Assembly: GCA_037447655.1 (NCBI GenBank)
Contig: JBBHKE010000316.1
Coordinates: forward strand, 92,001 to 156,000
Source of the DNA: Zygnema cylindricum
Lineage: Eukaryota > Streptophyta > Zygnematophyceae > Zygnematales > Zygnemataceae
Direction of reading: 5' to 3'
DNA: 64,000 nucleotides
Both the position numbers and the translations under genes were made by a program. Each line of letters begins with the position of its first letter. Position 1 is the first letter of the stretch. The notes beneath the pieces were generated by a model. That model was not told the origin of the DNA. It searched no databases and worked only from the letters and a program-made list of their open reading frames with translations. Of this stretch, positions 59,709-64,000 are shown one piece after another.

Positions 59709-60397
59709 TAGGGGTTCATAACGTATCGGACGTCAAAACGATAATTGGCAATTATCTCGTTATTAACAAATATCGATCAGCTGCTTCCCGCATTATTTAT
59801 CTGCCTGGCCGATAATTTGATTAACGCCGATTATTTTGATCATTGGCCGGAAACAGTTATGCACGGTGTAACACGGTAATATTACGCTACACGCCAAATA
59901 GAAAATAGTGCTAACAAGTCGTAAAGGTCCATGTCCTCGAAAAAAAATATGTCGTAGAAACAACAAAATTGAAAACGCTAAAATATAGGTTTATCTCCAG
60001 TATGTGGCATAGTACATACTGAACTAGTAATTTTTGTTACGGTTGAATGGGCACCCTCGCGGCTTTCGCCTTATAGCGAGCTGTTTTTTTGTGCACCATA
60101 ATATTTTTGATACCATAATCGTGAAAAAAATATAATTTTTGGAGGCTAGAATTTTCACATCTGTACACATAGCATGTCTCATTCTGGCAATTGTAATCAG
60201 TTTTGTGGAAATGGGATCTGAGATATTTCTCGTTTCGGTGCGTCCGTATTATTTGTACTCGCTGGATTTGTCCTCAATATCGAATTTTATCAACAGCGAT
60301 AAACTTCGCTATATTTATCGAACGGATAATTTTTAACGGGTACCTAAAATAAATCGATAATAGATTATTGAATTTTCTCGGCCAATATGAATCCCTA
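59709..60397. mobile_element. ~689-bp inverted-ended repeat in intron 8, shared with copy 1
   Basis: The ends TAGGGGTTCATA and (inverted) TAGGGATTCATA are partly matching terminal repeats. The interior has many ATCGG/CGATAA words. The corresponding intron of copy 1 (about 32,290-32,870) carries the same element, interrupted by the 191-bp MITE. A related copy follows at 60,857. The superfamily is not settled. Confidence 0.55.
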
Positions 60398-60856
60398 TAT
60401 ACTTTTAACCTCTTTAAAAGCCCTGTTTTCACTTTAATCAATTGTCCCCAGTTTATTTCTTTCTCCTTTCTCAATCCTTACCCATTATCATCGGAAAAGA
60501 CCACAACCCTAGCGAATTACACCATTGAAATTTTACCCTCCTTTTGTGGGACAAACGGTGAGTAATCCTATAATCCGTACAATTCTTTGAGAAAACATAC
60601 ACACGGTTATTTAAAAAACTGCAAGGTTGCTCAAGTAACTATACACAAAACGGCGGTGAATTTGGATAGTGTCATTCCCTCATCACCCAACATGTGAAAG
60701 CTACACTGCTCATTGCTATTAGAGTTGATCAGTAAACTGCAAGTAACTGTTTTAGTGTTTTGTGTACCCCTTAGAATACTAGTGTTTTATATCGAGCAAG
60801 TTTTGTCGATAATCAGTATATACATTTTGGGGAGCCTCAATAGTGGATGCATCGTG

Positions 60857-61925
60857 TATAGGGATTCACATCGTATCGGTTACAACCGATAATCGGTGAT
60901 AACAATGTAATTGAACATCGATCGGTTGATTGTCTCAATAATTACCAGCTTCGCCGATAAGTGCCAATAAATTGTTATTGCCAATCATGTTGATAATCCG
61001 CAATAACCCATAGGAATGGGGTAATACCGTAATACTTCCATACACGCCGAAAAAAGCTTAGCTTAAAGTTTACGTCCTTGAAAATATTGTCTTTGAAACA
61101 AAAAAATGAAAACGCTGAAGTAAAGGTCGGTCTCCACTGTGTTCACAAAAGTACAAACTAGTAGAATTCTGTATGAATGGGCTGCGCTCCCGAGCATGAC
61201 ACCTTTACGCTTTGATTTTCCCATGACATAGACAAAAAAAGAAAAAAAAACATATAATTTTTTCAGCACCTTTGGACATTTTGCCATTTTCCTACTGGTA
61301 CAGTAATGGTTGATTTTTTTCCAGAGCAAATGTCCATTGTAGAGGAGAGCCCTTCATTTGCCTGTCGTATGCAATAATGGTAACGGAGAGAAAATCAGCA
61401 CGCCACTAGAGCACATTCCAACAAATTAAATGTAGTCCGGTGTATATGCTTAGGTGTACACGCGGACAACGTAAAATTTTTGGAAAAATGAACACAAAAA
61501 AACAATCCGCAAAGAGTTCCCAAACTTGGTCTTCGAAATACTTTCCACTGCCATTGAAGGCGAAGGTTTTGTTTCCAACTTTGTTTTCTCATTTTTTCCT
61601 TTTTCCTTTTTTTTTTCTGGTGATGTTCCATACTCCTTCCCGGAATCGTGCGATGTGACAACATCAAATAGTTAGAGACCACGACCAACAATTCTTTTTA
61701 AAAGCCCTTCCCTAACAGAGAAGTGAGGTCGAAATTTTGTTGACCTAAAAATCTGATAACTGTACACATTACATTGCCTCAATTCGGCAAGTGTAATCAG
61801 GCGCAACCTGAGAATCTGTTGATTATCGCCAGTTATCACGATATCGATATTTTACCAGCAAACTCGATAAACATCAAATTTTGAATGTCTCGATAATAAA
61901 TACTGAGGTCGGGATACACAGAACC
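60857..61925. repeat. Second, longer relative of the 59.7-kb element, direct orientation
   Basis: It starts TAGGGATTCACATCGTATCG and follows the 59.7-kb element through ACACGCCGAAAAAAG, GAAAACGCTGAAGTAAAGGT and GAATGGGCTGCGCTC, then has about 400 extra bases. Blocks like CTGTACACATTACATTGCCT and CTCGATAATAAATACTGAGG recur near the right end. The exact right boundary is unclear. Confidence 0.55.
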
Positions 61926-62362
61926 TGAATTTGTTCGATATACAACACTATAATGTACCCTACAAAATCTTTAAAAACCCCACAGTACCCAGAAAGATAC
62001 CACTCGTGCCTTCTGCACTGCGATCCATAAGATTTCTTGAAACAATTGTTCATTACTTTTGTCGATTGATCCATAGGTCATTGGTCAGTCTTAAAAACAT
62101 ACTTATCGGTCATCACGAAAAGGAAAAGGTCTTTAATATGCTGAAACGTAAGCTTCAGATTGCTCTAAGGTAGCAATACTAGCTGTGAGATAGATTTAAA
62201 ACTTCAAATATTTTCTGTAGGGTCACTCTGACTACATACAGCAAATAATGTGGATAGTAATCTGAGGTACAACACATAGTACAGACGATACAAGTCTGTC
62301 TATTCAGAACGTTCATGTACAAAGCGCTAGACAGACAGACGCCTGGCAGCATCGCATGACAT

Positions 62363-62374
62363 AAAAAAAAAAAA

Positions 62375-62416
<42 letters not shown>

Positions 62417-62629
62417 CTAACTAACTAACTACATATATATATAATATCTATATATATAGAGAGAGATAGATACATATATATACATGTATATATATATGTA
62501 TATATATATATATATATATGTATATAGTATATATATGTATATATATATGTATATGTATGTATATATATATACACATATATAGTTAGTTAGTTATATATAT
62601 ATGTAGTTTTTTTTTTTTTCGTTATTGTT
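62363..62629. repeat. AT-rich hairpin with AACTAACTAACT arms
   Basis: Left A-run, (TA)n and AACTAACTAACTAACTACAT face, about 200 bp later, ATAGTTAGTTAGTTATATAT, (TA)n, GTAG and a T-run. The whole 265 bp is a self-complementary (TA)n-rich block inside intron 8 of copy 2. Confidence 0.85.
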
Positions 62630-62637
62630 TTCGACGT

Positions 62638-62770
62638 TTCATGTTTCTGCCATGAATTCCTTTTGTTTGAGTTTATAATATTATTATCATAATTGTAAGA
62701 GATCTTTTACTTTAATTCACAAATGTTTTGACGTCCTCCGTGAATTGGTGATTTACCCATTATCATCTAC
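62638..62770. repeat. Left arm of an inverted repeat around copy 2 exon 8
   Basis: ATTCCTTTTGTTTGAGTTTA, TAATATTATTATCAT, GTAAGAGATCTTTTACTT and GTGAATTGGTGATTTACCC are the reverse complement of 63,600-63,720. Confidence 0.9.
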
Positions 62771-63172
62771 GGATTATACTCATCTATGGTTGGAGATCCA
62801 CCTCAAGATCCGGTGCTGGATCAGAATGACCGGGATCCATGCTTTGAGGAATGAGGGAGATAGATGCGTCAGAACAACATAACACAGAACCTTGTGGACT
62901 CCTGTGGCCGTCGTTTTCTTCTTTTTTCGTTTTGCCCTTTTTTCTTTTGTTTCCATACACTCAGATCCTTAACCAGCGTGCCTTTGTAATAAAGCTTGTA
63001 TTATCATGATAAGATATAAATGTGGTATATGGGAAGGATTTTGTGAACAAAATATGCTTAAAAAACATAAGGCAACGATGAAGATACGTTTTTTTTTTCC
63101 TTTCTCTTTTTCCCATATACTCAGATGGTTTGCTATCGAGCATTTTAATCAAGCGTATATATTCCTTCTTAC

Positions 63173-63362
63173 CTGTGGAAAGCCACAAGATGGTCAATTA
63201 TGGGCCCATAACGCTCCAAAGTCTTTACATCGCCTGTCCACATCGCCTCTTTGCTCGTAACTTGCCCCATAAAGCATTTTGTAAAGGACGAAGAGAATTT
63301 TTGCTATCCACGACTTTTCCCCCCGCAAGAAAAACCGGTACAGAAGAATTCACTCCCATAGC
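63173..63362 (-). pseudogene. Copy 2 exon 8 with 1-bp deletion
   Basis: [20 protein letters not shown] then NSLRPLQN. The deletion falls in GCTTTATGGGGCAAG (copy 1 has GCTTTTGTAGGGCAAG). The downstream ancestral frame is still legible as [15 protein letters not shown]. Confidence 0.85.
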
Positions 63363-63599
63363 CTGAATTATAAAAACACAAAATTTAGAAAAAATATAGA
63401 GAAATTTTAGACAAATAAACTGGACAAATACAAACTGAATTTAGACAAATTTACACAAATAAACAACAAATTTGGACAATCATAGACAGATTTAGCCAAA
63501 TAAACATCAAATTTAAACAAATTGTGAGGGTTTTACTAGGCTTTAGGTTTGGGTATCAACGCCAAATTTTAGGCTATGCGACAGGAAAACTAAATAGCA

Positions 63600-63720
63600 A
63601 TAATGGGGTAATCACCAATTCACAGAGGACATCAAAACATTCGTGAATTTAAGTAAAAGATCTCTTACAAGAATGATAATAATATTATAAACTCAAACAA
63701 AAGGAATTTGAAACGTTGAA
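63600..63720. repeat. Right arm of the inverted repeat around copy 2 exon 8
   Basis: GGGGTAATCACCAATTCAC through AAACTCAAACAAAAGGAATT mirrors 62,638-62,770. Copy 1 has a recognisable homologue of one edge at about 31,340-31,380, so this arm is the ancestral intron 7 sequence and the other is the added one. Confidence 0.88.
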
Positions 63721-63737
63721 AAAAATAACAAAAAAAA

Positions 63738-63788
<51 letters not shown>

Positions 63789-63790
63789 GG
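63738..63790. repeat. (AT)n microsatellite in copy 2 intron 7
   Basis: An uninterrupted AT run of about 45 bp lies outside the right arm. The counterpart outside the left arm is the (TA)n hairpin at 62.4-62.6 kb. Confidence 0.92.
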
Positions 63791-63913
63791 TGAGGATCGC
63801 TTGTTGCGTAAACATCAAACATTTAAGCATTCAGCATTTGATTAATTAACACTCAATCGACCCGGGAGACTAATGAAGCAACTTTAAAATGTGAATTGAA
63901 AACGAGTTTTTAC

Positions 63914-64000
63914 CTTCAATACCATTCCGATTTCAATGGGGCTGTATGGGCAAAAACTGCCCTCCCTCCCTCCTCCTTTTTTCGGTTTTGCCATCAAAGT
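63914..64000 (-). CDS. Copy 2 exon 7, partial at the window end
   Basis: [20 protein letters not shown] then PIEIGMVLK, 29 intact codons before GTAAAA. Confidence 0.85.

Larger units (their letters stand above)
58955..64000 (-). pseudogene. Second O-fucosyltransferase copy, exons 7-10, frameshifted in exon 8
   Basis: Minus-strand exons 64,000-63,914 (exon 7, cut by the window end), 63,362-63,173 (exon 8), 59,588-59,504 (exon 9) and 59,140-58,955 (exon 10, TAA stop) match the plus-strand gene at 24.8-33.6 kb in order, phase and splice sites. Exon 10 peptides agree at about 80%. Exon 8 is 190 nt against 191: after NSLRPLQN the frame slips at ALWGKL and meets TAA shortly after. Intron 8 has grown to 3.6 kb by repeats. 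A sequencing error or a still-used gene cannot be excluded, so pseudogene status is inference. Exons 1-6 would lie beyond the window. Confidence 0.85.

Overview
This window is nuclear DNA of a eukaryote, most likely from the green-plant lineage. It has GT-AG introns, a plant-type protein O-fucosyltransferase gene, a DCAF8-type WD40 gene with the plant N-terminal motif, Ty1/Copia LTR retrotransposons, degenerate AAACCCT-type runs, and only two clear single-copy genes in 64 kb. The genome looks repeat-rich; the species cannot be fixed from the sequence.

1-20.8 kb is a nest of decayed Ty1/Copia elements of one family. Copia-1 (minus) lies at 1-4.3 kb, with a gag remnant (Copia-B, minus) at 6.1-7.0 kb. 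Copia-2 (minus, 8,079-14,215) has two 1,006-bp LTRs and a 5-bp target duplication CCGCA. It sits inside an LTR of an older element (Copia-A), which itself borders a plus-strand integrase remnant (Copia-C). Copia-3 (plus, 15,361-20,799) starts right after that remnant and has lost most of its 3' LTR. All have stops or frameshifts, and several have lost catalytic residues.

20.8-24.7 kb is a belt of fold-back and palindromic DNA, dominated by a near-perfect inverted repeat at 21.46-22.15 kb.

24.76-33.55 kb (plus) is a ten-exon gene for a Golgi-type protein O-fucosyltransferase. The joined exons total 1,590 nt, in frame throughout (529 residues). A hexanucleotide repeat of about 545 bp lies in intron 3. 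A second copy of this gene lies in the opposite orientation at 58.96-64 kb (minus), with exons 7-10 inside the window. Its exon 8 is 1 bp shorter and is frameshifted, so the copy looks like a pseudogene.

Between the two copies lie: a 5'-truncated non-LTR reverse-transcriptase element (34.6-36.9 kb, minus) followed by three units of a ~335-bp tandem repeat; an intact nine-exon DCAF8-like WD40 gene (38.87-45.98 kb, minus, 1,572 nt, 523 residues); two abutting TA-flanked terminal-inverted-repeat elements (46.4-47.5 kb); and a ~9-kb long inverted repeat (about 48.15-57.26 kb) with ~4-kb arms, each holding a decayed Myb/SANT (trihelix)-like ORF and mirrored minisatellites.

How the genes relate: the fucosyltransferase is a secretory-pathway enzyme and the WD40 protein a probable substrate receptor of a CUL4-DDB1 ubiquitin ligase. 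Nothing shows that they work together. The main theme is repeated inverted duplication at scales from 25 bp to about 4 kb. I found no tRNA or rRNA gene, no CRISPR array and no prokaryotic feature. Exon boundaries are my own reading of splice sites and family conservation. Repeat boundaries given as round figures are accurate to a few tens of bases.
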